Below, in pieces: positions 22,008-32,533 of a DNA stretch of 64,000 bases. The notes below the pieces were generated by a model. It saw only the letters and a list, made by a program, of their open reading frames with translations, ran no database searches and had not been told where the DNA came from. The position numbers and the translations under genes are program-made. Source of the DNA: Zingiber officinale. Lineage: Eukaryota; Streptophyta; Magnoliopsida; Zingiberales; Zingiberaceae. Every line of letters starts with the position of its first letter. Within the stretch, counting starts at the first letter, position 1. The stretch spans positions 5,293,705-5,357,704 of the forward strand of contig NC_055987.1 in assembly GCF_018446385.1 (NCBI RefSeq), in the 5' to 3' direction.

Positions 22008-22837
22008 CAGGGGACCCCGCCCTGTGGAGTCAACGCCACGTGGAAGTCACAGTGGCAGTTGTCCATCCGGAGAGGGCCGGATGCGACCGGACGGCCGGCC
22101 GGCCGCCCGGTGGAACTGAACGTCCGGAGAGGGAGGGGTCCGAGCGGCTGGCCGACCGGACGATATTCGGCTGATGGTTAAAGGCGCCCTGTCGAAATCA
22201 GGGTTCCGGCGCTCAGTGGAAAAGGTCGCGTGGCCGAGCGGACTTCTCGCTCGGCCAAAGCCATAAGGTAACTGCTAATAGTCTCCACAAAGCACGTGAT
22301 GGAAGATCTCCCCAAGTAAACCACCGCATATGTCCGGCCGGATGTTGAGGGAGCTGTCCGCCCGGAAGCCAGATCTGGAGCAAAGGGGAAAAGGACAAGG
22401 AACGTCTTTTTCTGACAACAAGTATGTTTCACGTGTGGGTCATGCTCCAAATCTTGTGACAGGGGATTCCGCTGTCCCATCGAGGACATGCTGAGACTGT
22501 AGCAGTATGGGTTAGGGAAGCTCACTGACAAGTCCTTACCGGAGTATGGGCCATGGACACGTGTACACCTCGGTAGGTGTACACTCATTTCTTTGCTGCC
22601 CTATATAAAGGCCATCATTCTTCGCCGGAGGTACACATGCTACGAGTTTTGAAGCCACTGTTTCTTTCTTGAGCTTCGCCTGACTTGAGCGTCGGAGGGT
22701 CGTCGCCGGGAACCCCTTCCCGGCCCGACTTCTGTGCAGGTTCGCCGTAGCTTCGTGCCACCAGTCGAAGATCCATGACAGTAGTCGAAGAGCACCCTGT
22801 GTCTAGCGTCCATTGATTCAGCACTCGGACAGGATCA
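22008..22837 (+). repeat. 3' LTR of the Gypsy element, second part
   Basis: It resumes with CAGGG (target duplication) and runs to GGATCA, followed by the AGAGG target duplication. Together with 14904-14925 and counting CAGGG once it is 847 bp, the same as the 5' LTR. Confidence 0.92.
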
Positions 22838-22842
22838 AGAGG

Positions 22843-23396
22843 GAATTGTGAAAAACTTAATAAATGATTAAAGCATTTAAAACGACCAAATTAAATGGGT
22901 AAAAAGTAAAAAAGGTGTCCATATTTTTAAATGATCAAAAGCATGTAAAATTATTAAAACGGCTCTACAATTTTAAAACCATACCAATGTTCTAGAATGA
23001 AAGTTTCCCAATTCTGTCAACAGAAGGTTCCGTTAACAAACAATAAATGATTTAATTGATGACTTTGTGACTTCCACTTGGGACTTTTTAGAAAACTGAC
23101 GATGAATACGTTTGGTTTGTTGAAAAAGGTTCATGAAGTTGAACTGACCAAGCTGTCTCATCGACCATTCTACAAGCCATTACGTAATGATCAATGGTTT
23201 TCATTTTCAAATCAATTTGCCGTCTAGAAGCCATCCCTTTACTAGAAACTGTGGGTGACTGTGAGCCGCCGTCTTAATTCACAAATCCTTCCTTCCTTCC
23301 TTCTTTCAACACAATAAATCAATAGATAAATAAATAAATAGTTTTTTGTTGGAAAAACAAGAATGAAGAAAAAAACTCCTCATCACTCATCAGCTT
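22843..23396. other. Upstream region of J-protein copy 2
   Basis: AT-rich intergenic DNA between the Gypsy target site and the copy 2 TATA box. I see no gene. Before the insertions this was probably part of the shared upstream region between copies 1 and 2, which face away from each other. Confidence 0.5.
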
Positions 23397-23405
23397 CTAT
23401 AAATC
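23397..23405 (+). promoter_or_regulatory. TATA box of J-protein copy 2
   Basis: CTATAAATC, the same nonamer as in copies 1 and 3. It is 76 bases before the ATG at 23481 but only 19 before the in-frame ATG at 23424, which would put that ATG at or before the transcription start. Confidence 0.7.
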
Positions 23406-23480
23406 TTCGTTTTTATCTCTGAAATGTTTCTCTTCATCTGTGCAATCGATTCTCTTCCACTGATACGACATCAAAAATTA

Positions 23481-24023
23481 ATGGCGATTTTTGCTCTGTC
23501 CTCTGTTTCTCCGGTGGGCAAGTCCACCTTCACTCCTGTTCCCAACGTCAGCAGAGCTCCTCGAATCAGGGTCTCCGCCTCTGCCGTGGCGGTAGCCGCT
23601 CCGGCGGCACCGACTACCATGTACGACCTTCTCTCCGTGTCCCACACCGCCGGGGCCAGTGAGATCCGGGCCGCCTACAGGCGTGTGGCCCTGCGGTGGC
23701 ACCCGGACGCTTGCCGCTCCGCAGGGGACGAGCGCCGCTACGCGGAGCGATTCATGCAGGCACGGGAGGCGTACGAGGTTCTCTCCGATCCCGCCCTCCG
23801 CCGCAACTACGACCTCGGGCTCTCCGGCGACCGCTGGGCCGCCGCCGTCGGTGCCGCCCCGGCCTTCCGCGAGGGGCGCGATCGGCGGCGAGAGGGAGGA
23901 GTGACGGGGTTCGGGAACTGGGAGACGCAGCTGGATGAGCTCCTGCGCCGGTCGGCCGTGGCGGAGAACGGCGCCGCGGAGGAGACCTGGGGCGGCCGCG
24001 CGCGGAGGGCCTGCGGCGCGTAG
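23481..24023 (+). CDS. Chloroplast-targeted small J-domain (DnaJ) protein, copy 2
   Basis: 180 residues from the ATG at 23481, chosen over the in-frame ATG at 23424 because the protein then lines up with copies 1 and 3 (MA..AL start) and because 23424 lies too near the TATA box. The N-terminal 45 residues are Ala/Ser/Val-rich with Arg and no acidic residues, as in a plastid transit peptide. The J domain is at about 47-112 with HPD at 74-76 and the conserved YDLLSVSHTAG and ERRYAERFMQAREAYEVL. The tail keeps FGNWETQLDELLRR and TWGGR. It is intronless. It most likely assists stromal Hsp70, by family analogy. It is the most diverged of the three at the N-terminus. (TA)n and (TAA)n repeats lie 0.3 kb downstream. 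Confidence 0.88.
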   Translation: MAIFALSSVSPVGKSTFTPVPNVSRAPRIRVSASAVAVAAPAAPTTMYDLLSVSHTAGASEIRAAYRRVALRWHPDACRSAGDERRYAERFMQAREAYEVLSDPALRRNYDLGLSGDRWAAAVGAAPAFREGRDRRREGGVTGFGNWETQLDELLRRSAVAENGAAEETWGGRARRACGA

Positions 24024-24313
24024 TGGATCGAGTCCACCGCGAAGGCTGGAATCTAAAAAGATCTCGAAATCTATAACAGTAAAATTTATGATTCCAGCAA
24101 TTGATCCATGGAGGCACCTTTTTTTTGTTTTTTTTTTCCATTCCTTTTTTGTATATATATCCTGAGGGGATTTTTTTTTTGATGATTTCTATCAAGAATC
24201 ATGATTATCTATTGATAAATCTGGTAGATTTCCGTTCTTGTGCTTCAACAAACCTAATGATTCATCGGGAATTAGTTGATTCGAATCGTGTAAAGTTACT
24301 GATGTTAACTAAA

Positions 24314-24365
24314 ATATATATATATATATATATATATATTAATAATAATAATAATAATAATAATA
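24314..24365 (+). repeat. Compound microsatellite (TA)n(TAA)n
   Basis: About 13 TA units followed by about 9 TAA units, 0.3 kb after the stop codon of J-protein copy 2. Confidence 0.95.
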
Positions 24366-24371
24366 CCTAAA

Positions 24372-26228
24372 TGATATGGTAAATAGGGAGGGATCCCCGG
24401 ATAGGGTACACGGTTAACAGGACCGGAGTAAGTGGCAGTCAGGTGGATCAACTCGAGTGGTCAGCTTGGTAAAACTTAACACCAATCAGATAGCTTCAAT
24501 TAGCTACTGTCGAATGAATGTCCTCGAGGCCTAGCTCTCCATTTGGATATTCTCGGGGTCCAACTTCTCATTTGGTTATTTATGAGGCTCTGTTTCCCAC
24601 TATGCTTCGACCGGCTGATTTTGATTGAACATTCGAGAGGCCCAACTCCTCACTCGGAGGCCATCAAAGCCCAGCTCATCACGTAGTTACTCATGAGGCT
24701 CTGCCCCCCACCATGCTCCGCTGGGGTGATGATGATCGGATATCCTTAGGCCCAACTCCCCACTTGGATATCCTCGGGGCTCAATTCCCCCACTTAGTTA
24801 CTTACGAGATTCTGCTCTCCGCGACGCTCTAATCAATCAATATCGATCGTATATCCCTGGGCCCAACTCTCCACACGAATCTTTGGGACCCAACTCCCCA
24901 CTTAGTTACTTATGGAGCTCTCTACTCCCCACCACGCTCCAATTGACTGATATTGATCGGACATTCTTATGGCCCAACTCCCCACTTGGAGGTCATTGGG
25001 GCCTAACTCCCCGCATAGTTACAAGGTCCTGCGCTCCACCACACTCTGATCGACATTAGCCAATCAGACATTCATGGGGCCTACCTTCCCACTCGGATAT
25101 TCTCAGGGTTCAGCTCTCCACTTAGTTACTTACAGGGCTCTACATCCCACTATGCTCTAATCGGACATCCCTGGGGCTCAGTTCTCCTGTTCTCCACTCG
25201 AAGGTCATCGGGGCGCAGCTTCCCGCATAGTTACGGGGCTATGCTCCCAGCGTAGTTATGGGGTCATGCTCCCCACCACACTCTGATCGACATCAGCCAA
25301 TCGGACATCCTTGGGGCCTAGCTCCCCACTCGGATATTCTCGGAGTCCAACTTCCCACTTAGTTACTTACAGGCTCTACTCCCCGTCATGCTCCAATCGG
25401 ACTCCTTGGGACCTAGTTCTCCATTCAGAGGCCATCAAGGACCAGCTCTCCGCGTAGTTACTGGGTTCTACTCTCCACCACATTTCGATCGGCTGATGTT
25501 GATCGAACGTCTTGGGCCTAACTCCGCACTTGAATATTCTCAAAACCCAACTCCCTACTTAGTTACTTTATGGGGCTCTACTTTTCACCATACTTCAATC
25601 GACCAATGTCGATCGAACATCCCAAAGGTCCAACTCCCTATTATTTGAAGGTCGCCAAGGAGTTCAACTCCCCACTTAACTATTCACCGACCTTGTCACC
25701 CCTAATTAGAAACTAGGCTTGTTGCTTATGGCCCATCTCCCCACTAATGGGACTGACAATTGGCGGCACATCAAGCCTTCTGGCCCATAGATCCATTTCG
25801 TAATTAATACCCCACGAAGATTTGTTAGAAAATTGGAGAATATCTCTGTCAAGATACAAGATACTCATACACACATATACAATGGGACCACTTTGATACG
25901 GCAATAAGCGACAATTAGACATGTCGTATAATTATGATGTGATGTCTCATTAAATACGCAGATCACAGAAACATTATAAAAGGGGACCTTTCGGCTAGTG
26001 TAAGTACGCAAGTCCACTAACCTTCTTCTAAAATTCTATTATTTTTTTTATAATATTGATTTAATCATTGGAGTAGTCGCGTCAGGACCCCAATTTGTTT
26101 CCTGATAATCTTCTTCCTTCACCTACTTGTGCTTACAAGCATAGCGTTCTGAGTTTGAAAACATTTTACGGTCGACTCCCAAGCCAACTCATTGATAATT
26201 CCTCTTTATCGTTTCCCAATGGGATCAC
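24372..26228 (+). repeat. Probable solo Gypsy (Tat-like) LTR
   Basis: It begins TGATATGG and ends GGGATCA, like the nearby Gypsy LTRs (TGATCCGG...GATCA). It is flanked by CTAAA (24367-24371) on the left. On the right, after removal of the MITE beginning at 26232, the flank is CTAAG, a 4/5 match. Near the end it has TTATAAAAGGGGACC (about 25975) and GGAGTAGTCGCGTCAGGACCCC (about 26070), matching in order the TATA and GGAGGGTCGTCGCCGGGAACCCC landmarks of the Gypsy LTR at 3808. No internal coding region is present, so it is a solo LTR. It is a decayed fossil. Confidence 0.6.
24526..25680 (+). repeat. Degenerate tandem array of about 110-bp units
   Basis: Roughly ten to eleven units begin with GGCCCAACTCCCCACT(T/C)GGA or close variants, spaced mostly 108-112 bases. 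Each also carries TAGTTACTTA, a GGGCTCTGCTCCCCACC segment and ATGCTCCGATCG...GATCGGACAT. The array fills the first two-thirds of the probable solo LTR. Confidence 0.85.
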
Positions 26229-26231
26229 TAA

Positions 26232-26414
26232 GGGCGTGTTTAGTTTGTACGTTTTTCATTTTTATTTTTTGAAAAACGCGTGTTACTGAAAAATGATATT
26301 TGGTTTTGTATTTTCTATATCTGTTTTATAAAAAAATAGATAGCATTTTCTATTTTCTAGAAAATATGTATTTTATCGAAAATAAAAATGGAACATATGT
26401 AAACCAAACGCACC
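26232..26414. mobile_element. Tourist-like (PIF/Harbinger) MITE
   Basis: 183 bp with inverted ends GGGCGTGTTTAGTTTGTAC and the complement GTAAACCAAACGCACCC, flanked by TAA on both sides (26229-26231, 26415-26417). The 3-bp TAA target duplication and the GGG(T/C)G(C/T)GTTTGGTT end are those of PIF/Harbinger MITEs. It has no coding capacity. It sits one base past the end of the solo LTR. Confidence 0.85.
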
Positions 26415-26417
26415 CTA

Positions 26418-27779
26418 AGTTTTGTAAATACTTAAATTATACATTCTACTGATTTCTAAAATACTCTTCCACTCTCCCCAACTGAAACCAAATTTAAATT
26501 TAAAGCTAAGGGAAGCTAAAAAAAAAAACAAGAGAGAAGTATAAAAAATTAGTATATACAATTTATTAATTTGAAAAAGAAAATGAGTGATTTAAATATT
26601 TGAGAAACTTAAATGTATACTTTTAACTAATTTGCTCCTTATTATTTATTTTCTTTAAAAAATCAATAAAAACAAATTATACGAGTGTCAATTAAGATAA
26701 TATAAAATTCATCCAGGAATCAATTTTAACTAATTTTTTCCATCTATTTGAAATTGAATGGAATAAATCTTTTTTTTTTCTCTCGATCAAACTTCTCAAG
26801 TGTGCCAACAACTAAAACACAACATTAAAAAAACGCTCAAACTAGCTTGCACAATTCATTCATTCATTCATCTGTACTTCCAATCCAAACATTTTTTTGG
26901 ATGTTCAATTTTTTTATATAAAAATGCGTTCTTACACATAATTTTATAAATTATCTATGCTTCTAGTCCAAACACTTCCTTGCGCGCTGAACAAATATTA
27001 TTAATTATAATATTATTTTTTTTCAAATGTAATAATTGTACACGTAAAATATTCATAGAGCCTTTTATTATCATTTATTTTATTTTATTTTTCCCAACTA
27101 ATACGCGTTTAGTCCATACTACTGATCCAATGCAAGCAATTTATTCCCCAACTAATCTCTACCAGCTTGGAAATTCACTAACACTGGAAGCTTCTAATTG
27201 AAAATAAGATAGAAATATCTGGCAAATTTAAAATAAATTCTAAATCAACAAATGATAAAATAGAATAATATTATTATTAGATTTCAGGTCTTTGATTTGT
27301 ATGTGCTGCTGCCACGTGGTTCAAACTCCAAAGTGAGGGTAACTTGGATCGTTTATTTATTTATTAATATTGCCACATTGCATTTAAGCCCATAGTTTCC
27401 TGCAAATAGCAATGGAAGGTTCGATTGGATAAGATGTTCGTTGGCGTTGGATCCTTCCGCATCCAACCACCGACGGCTAGCGGGGCCGACAATTTCCATA
27501 ATTAAATCTTAAAATTAGATTGCCTCGTTGTCGCGTAGCAGGATCTCACGTAATGAGATTTTCTTACTTTCTAAAATAAAATAACAAAATACATGTATAT
27601 ATATATATATGTATATATAGTGTATACGTGCATAGGAATTGATGGTTTTCGTCTAGAAGCCAATCCTTGATAAGATTTTCTAGAAGATTATGATGGGCCC
27701 ATCTTTTCTGCTGTCTTTATTCATCTCTTTTACTTTTAATTATCTGTCTCTTTTTTTTTTCCATCTTAATTCAATCTCT
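26418..27779. other. AT-rich intergenic region before J-protein copy 3
   Basis: No gene or element is clearly recognisable. A short TA/TG microsatellite lies at about 27595-27622. The last 150 bases are the promoter region of copy 3 and include a pyrimidine-rich tract just before its TATA box. Confidence 0.5.
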
Positions 27780-27788
27780 CTATAAATC
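27780..27788 (+). promoter_or_regulatory. TATA box of J-protein copy 3
   Basis: CTATAAATC, 66 bases before the ATG at 27846, conserved with copies 1 and 2. The leader (CTAGATTCTCTCAAAGG) matches that of copy 1. Confidence 0.72.
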
Positions 27789-27845
27789 TCCCTGCCATCT
27801 CTGAACCCCAAATAGCAACAAGATCACTAGATTCTCTCAAAGGAA

Positions 27846-28418
27846 ATGGCAGCTTTGGCTCTTTGTCCCTCTAACTCCTTGTACAGATCTTCCTTCTCCC
27901 CAATCCCTGCCAAATTAAAAATAGCAGCTGCTCCTCGACTCAGGGTGTCTGCCTCCTCCTCCGCCGCCGCCGCAGCCGTCTCCGCGTCTGCTCCAGCATC
28001 GGAATCCATGTACGACCTTCTGTCAGTGTCCCACACTGCAGGGCCCAGCGAGATCCGCGCCGCCTACCGCCGCCAGGCCCTGCGGTGGCACCCCGACGCC
28101 TGCCGGTCAGCCGGCGACGAGCGCCGCTACGCCGAGCGCTTCATGCTGGCGCGGGAGGCCTACGAGGTGCTGTCCGACCCCGCCAGCCGCAGAGACTACG
28201 ACCTCTCTCTCTCCGGCGACCTCTGGGCGGCCTCCGTCGGCGCCGCCCCGGCCTTCCGAGATGGAGCCGCCCGACGCAGGAGGCGCGGGGACGGAGTGGT
28301 GGGGTTTGGGTTCGGGAACTGGGAGGCGCAGTTGGACGGGCTCCAGCGGCGGGCGGAGACCGCGGGGGAGGAGACGTGGGGCGGCCGCATCCGGCGGGCC
28401 CGACCCTTTGGATCGTAG
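27846..28418 (+). CDS. Chloroplast-targeted small J-domain (DnaJ) protein, copy 3
   Basis: 190 residues, intronless. The N-terminal 54 residues (MAALALCPSNSLYRSS, then an Ala/Ser run) look like a plastid transit peptide and are close to copy 1, with an extra Ala/Ser-rich insertion before the J domain. The J domain spans about 55-120 with HPD at 82-84 and the ERRYAERFMLAREAYEVLSD helix. The C-terminal tail keeps FGNWEAQLDGLQRR and TWGGR. Family knowledge gives it a role as an Hsp70 co-factor in plastids; small plastid J proteins of this type have been linked to stress and to the photosynthetic machinery. It is the nearest relative of copy 1 on the opposite strand. AATAAATAT about 105 bases past the stop may serve polyadenylation. 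Confidence 0.9.
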   Translation: MAALALCPSNSLYRSSFSPIPAKLKIAAAPRLRVSASSSAAAAAVSASAPASESMYDLLSVSHTAGPSEIRAAYRRQALRWHPDACRSAGDERRYAERFMLAREAYEVLSDPASRRDYDLSLSGDLWAASVGAAPAFRDGAARRRRRGDGVVGFGFGNWEAQLDGLQRRAETAGEETWGGRIRRARPFGS

Positions 28419-29034
28419 AATAATTGAACGGCTGAGATGAGTGGTTTTAGATCACGTCGTATATGTTTTTAACACCAGTACGATCAGATCTAGGCGATGG
28501 CATGTGATGTATATATTATATTGTTTAATAAATATATTAGTTTTTGGTCTTTGAAAATTATAAGGATGACTTTTCTTTTTGCCTTTTTCCTTTTCTAAAA
28601 TCAAATCATTTTAAAAGTTAATCATTTTTTGAAAATTATAAAATCAAATCATTTTAATGTGATCATTTGGCCTGCCCTCTTTGATTGTGGCCCTCAGTCT
28701 CATGGAGAGAACATTTAATTTCCCTTACTTGGGAAGCTAAAGGATGGATGAGAATATTATTTATCCATCTTTATTTCCTTTTTGTCAATTCAGATAAGTT
28801 TTTAAGAACAATAACGAATCAGCATTTTGCAAAGTAAAAAAATTGCACCATGTTCTTATCCACCCAAGCCGAACTTTAATCTTTTTTAATTTGAAATTGC
28901 AATCTATTTCTTACAAATCACTTTTAAATCACAGTTTTCTTGTTTGACACGGCGAGCAATTAAGTTTGGATCAAATGATTCAATGACGATAAGATAACAA
29001 TGTTATAAATATTTTTTTTTTCATTTAAACAGCT
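28419..29034. other. 3' region of J-protein copy 3 and intergenic DNA
   Basis: AT-rich and without a supported gene. The first 150 bases are the probable 3' untranslated region of copy 3. A duplicated phrase AAAATCAAATCATTTTAA occurs at about 28596-28616 and 28640-28660. Confidence 0.5.
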
Positions 29035-29105
29035 GCTTCTGTAGCATAGTGGTAGTGCGTTCGCTTCGTAAGCGAAAGGTCGCGAGTTCGATCCTCGTTA
29101 GGAGC
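29035..29105 (+). tRNA. tRNA-Thr (anticodon CGU)
   Basis: A 71-nt cloverleaf can be folded by eye. The acceptor stem GCTTCTG pairs with TAGGAGC (with G-T pairs). The D arm is TAGCATAGTGGTAGTGCG. The anticodon stem TTCGC/GCGAA encloses loop TTCGTAA, so the anticodon is CGT and reads ACG (Thr). The T arm is GCGAG-TTCGATC-CTCGT with the B-box GGTCGCGAGTTCGATCC. There is no intron and no encoded CCA. A short T run (TTTT at about 29131) could stop Pol III. A LINE relic starts about 60 bases downstream, so a tRNA-headed repeat is a minor alternative. Confidence 0.85.
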
Positions 29106-29164
29106 TATCTTGTTGATTATCAAATTATGATAAATTTTCAATGCATGAATTCATTAAACCCGCT

Positions 29165-31856
29165 ACATTCTAGAAAAGCCAAAGAGTATGAGTATTATTA
29201 TAATTTGTTAAAAGGACGAAATTGTAGAAGTAGTTAGAAAAGGGAATAGAATTATAGCTCTTAAGATAATAGTAGCGAAAAGACTATGAATATAATTAGC
29301 TTATATGAATCACAAGTAGGATTAAATGAATCTACCAAATCGAGATTTTGGGAGGACTTAGATGAAATATTACAAAATATTCCATCAAATAAAATGATTT
29401 TAATAGGAGGTAATCTAAATGTGCATGTCAGAGTAAAAAATGAGGAATATTATAGAGTACATGAGAGTTGGAACGAGAAATGAGGAAGGGAAAACTATAT
29501 TAGATTTTGCGATAGCATATGACCTTATATTCGCTAATACATTTTTTAAGAAAATAGAAGAACACTTAGTCATATTCAAAAGTGAGAATAATAAATCACA
29601 AATTGACTTTCTTATGATTAAGAAAAAGGCTATAAAGATTTGTAAAGATTACAAAATCATCCTAGAGAAAGCTTAACTACCCAACATAGGATAGTAGTGT
29701 TGGATATACGCCTCAAACATAGTATCAATAGAAGGAAAATATATACAATTCCTAAAATTAAGTGGTGGAAGTGAAAAGATGGGAAGCAAAATATATTTAA
29801 GAAGAAGGTAGAAGTACAAGTATTAGGTGAAATATATTATGACTCTAATACAACATGGAATAAGATTGTGTCAAAGTTGAAAATAGTAGCTAAGAGTGTA
29901 CTCGGTAAGTCAAAGGGGCATGCACCACTAAGTAAAGAATCTTAGTAGTGGAATGAGAAAATATAAAAAAAATGAAGGAAAAATGAATAACTTATAAGAA
30001 ATTATATATTTGTAAGACCGAGGAAAATTTTAAAAAATATATAATAAAAGAAAGAAGTTAAGAAAGTAGCGAGTGAAGCAAGAAATGAAACTTTTGAACA
30101 GTTATATCAAAAATTGGATACAAAAGAAGGGGAAAGAGACATTTATAGCTAAAGTGAGAGAAATAAAAACAAGATATCTTAGCCAAATAAAATGTATTAA
30201 AGATGAATGTAATGGGGTATTAGTAAACGATGGAGAAATAAAAGAGCGATGGAAGAGATATTTTCATCAACTTTTTAATGAACGTTTAGGTGACCAACTT
30301 AACTTAGGTAATTTAAGTAGGTCAAATGAGTATAGAAATTTTAATTTTTATTATAGAATTCAAACTTCAGAAGTAAAACAAACTTTAAATGAAATGCACA
30401 ATAGAAAAGTCGTTGGACCAGATGATTTTTTGATAGAGGTATGGAAGTGCTTAGGGAAACAAGGTATTGAATGACTTACAAAATTATTTAACATGATATT
30501 GAAAACGAAAAAAATGTCTGATTAATAGAGGATAAGTACTCTAGTTCCCTTATATAAGAGCAAGGGAGACGTACAAAATTGTGCAAATTACAGGGGTATT
30601 AAACTAATGAGTCATACTATGAAACTTTGGAAAAAAGTAATAGAAAAAAGATTAAAAAATAATACTACAGTAACAAAAAATCAATTTGGGTTCATGCCTG
30701 AAAGGTCGACAATAGAAGTTATACATCTTCTTAAACAATTAATTGAAAAATATCGGGAGCAAAAACAAGATCTACATATGATATTCATTGACTTAGAAAA
30801 AGCTTATAATAGAGTCCCAAGAGAAATTATATGAAGAATTTTAGAAAAGAGATGTGTTAGCATAACATATATTGAACTAATTAAGGATATGTATGAGGAT
30901 GTAACAATTAGAGTAAAAACTTTAGGTGGAGTAACTGAAGAATTTCCAATAAAGATAGGGTTATATCAAGCATTAGCTTTAAGTCCCATCTTTTTATACT
31001 AATTATAGATGAACTCACTCCGCACATTCAAGACACAGTACCGTGGTGCATGTTGTTTACAGATGATATTATTTTGGTAGATGAGACACGTGAAGGAGTA
31101 AATGCTAAACTAGAATCTTGGAGGGAAACACTGGAAGGGAAAGATTTTAAGCTTAGTAGATTAAAGACAGAATATATACAATTTAAGTTTAACAATATTA
31201 GAAGTAATGAAACAATTGTTAAGATAGGAAAGGACGAGTTGTCCGGAACCGAGAGATTTAAATATTTAGGATTATTTTTGCAAAATGATGGAGGGATTGA
31301 GAGAGATGTCTTACATGGAATACAAGCAGGATGAGTGAAATGGAGGGGAGCGTCGAGTGTTTTATGTGATCGTCAACTACCTCTTAAACTTAAAGGTAAG
31401 TTCTATAAAACCGCAGTTAGACCTACTATGTTATATGGAGTTGAATGTTGGACTATGACTCGAGTACATGAGCAGAAGATGAGAGTTGCAGAGATAAGGA
31501 TGTTAAGGTGGAGGTATGAACATACGAGGATGAACAAAATAAGAAATGAGAATATTAAAAAAAAATCGGAATTATATCTATTGAGGAAAAACTCCGAGAG
31601 ACGTTTAAGATGGTACGAACATGTACTTAAACGACGAATAAATACTCTAGTTGGGCGATGTGAAACTATGATAAACATACATATCAAACGAGAAAGAGAA
31701 AGACCAAAAAAAACTTAGTTAGCAATAATAAAATATAATAAAATTTATTTAAATATAGATGATGATATAATAGGAAATAAAGCTCAATGACATAAAAGGA
31801 TTCATACAACCGACCTCATCTAATAAGAAAAATCTTGATTGTTATTGTTATTATTT
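29165..31856 (+). mobile_element. Decayed LINE, RTE clade, 5' truncated
   Basis: ORF2 remains appear in the right order on the plus strand. The endonuclease part has MNIISLYESQVGLNE and ILIGGNLNVHVRV (29286-29483). The linker is at 30073-30474. The reverse transcriptase follows with NQFGFMPERSTIEVIHLLKQ and IDLEKAYNRVP (30607-30834), and FTDD in place of the usual FADD (31050-31334). The RTE-type end has VRPTMLYGVECWTM, MRMLRW-like IRMLRWRYEHTRMNKIR and RLRWYEHVLKR (31335-31718). It is interrupted by several stops and frame changes and starts within the endonuclease, so it is 5' truncated and dead. The tail TTGATTGTTATTGTTATTATT is the simple 3' repeat typical of RTE elements. Confidence 0.88.
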
Positions 31857-32533
31857 AAACTGAGACATCAACTCAACACTTCAGACAATTAACAAGAGAC
31901 GCACACAGCCATTGACTTATCGCAAGAGATGGATAGATGATAAGACATTTGAAAACAACAAGCACAAGTAATTAAGCTATGGTGTTTCAGACCTGAATAG
32001 TATTCTTCCATACCAGCATTCAATTTAGGAAAACCAAATAATAGCATTACTATTACATTTGCTGAGCAAAAAGAAACAAAGCCACCATGATTAGACAGAC
32101 CAGTTTTGGGCATCAGCATACTCTAAATTATATTCCCCAGTAAAATGTAAGTGCTTATCGAGGCAAGACAAGAGCCCAGTATGCAACAGCTTTCGGGCGT
32201 TGGATATGCATACTTATCAGCTATCTTTCAATTTCCAACAAGTTTAGGCACTTCCACTTGATCAATCAAGAATACTAGATAGACTTGGTATCCTTCATAC
32301 ACAACCTTCAGACTTGATTTTACGGCATGAGGTTCGAATGGAAATAGTATCAACACAGGTGCACCCTTTATGTACTCCAGAGATGGGGCATGAAGTTGGA
32401 CCAGACCGATCGTAACGCCTCTTAAGCAACATAGGCTTCAACTAATGTTAAGCAAAAGGATTCCTGCCAACTGACGCAATAGGACCTTGTGAAGTTATGT
32501 CCCTGGCAGTAGCAACACTACATTGAGTTACTT
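31857..32533. other. Region downstream of the ArfGAP gene
   Basis: Non-coding; presumably includes the 3' untranslated region of the minus-strand ArfGAP gene. No other feature is clear. Confidence 0.45.

Larger units (their letters stand above)
3808..22837 (+). mobile_element. Tat-lineage Ty3/Gypsy LTR retrotransposon, with a nested Copia element
   Basis: The element is bounded by LTRs that begin TGATCCGGTA and end GATCA, flanked by a perfect 5-bp target duplication AGAGG (3803-3807 and 22838-22842). Removing the nested Copia insertion (14926-22007 plus one CAGGG copy) leaves about 11.9 kb. The parts in order are LTR, primer site, gag, protease, reverse transcriptase, RNase H, a second archaeal-type RNase H, integrase, a long tandem repeat array, an antisense coding region, a polypurine tract and LTR. 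The second RNase H and the antisense coding region identify the Tat lineage. The two LTRs are both 847 bp and differ at roughly 30 positions by eye count, about 3.5-4%, which at a typical grass rate would mean somewhat over one million years. The coding part is broken in several places, so this is a fossil. Confidence 0.93.

Noticed and set aside
23424-23480. In-frame upstream ATG extending J-protein copy 2 by 19 residues
   Set aside because: It lies only 19 bases from the TATA box and has no match in copies 1 and 3, so the ATG at 23481 is preferred.
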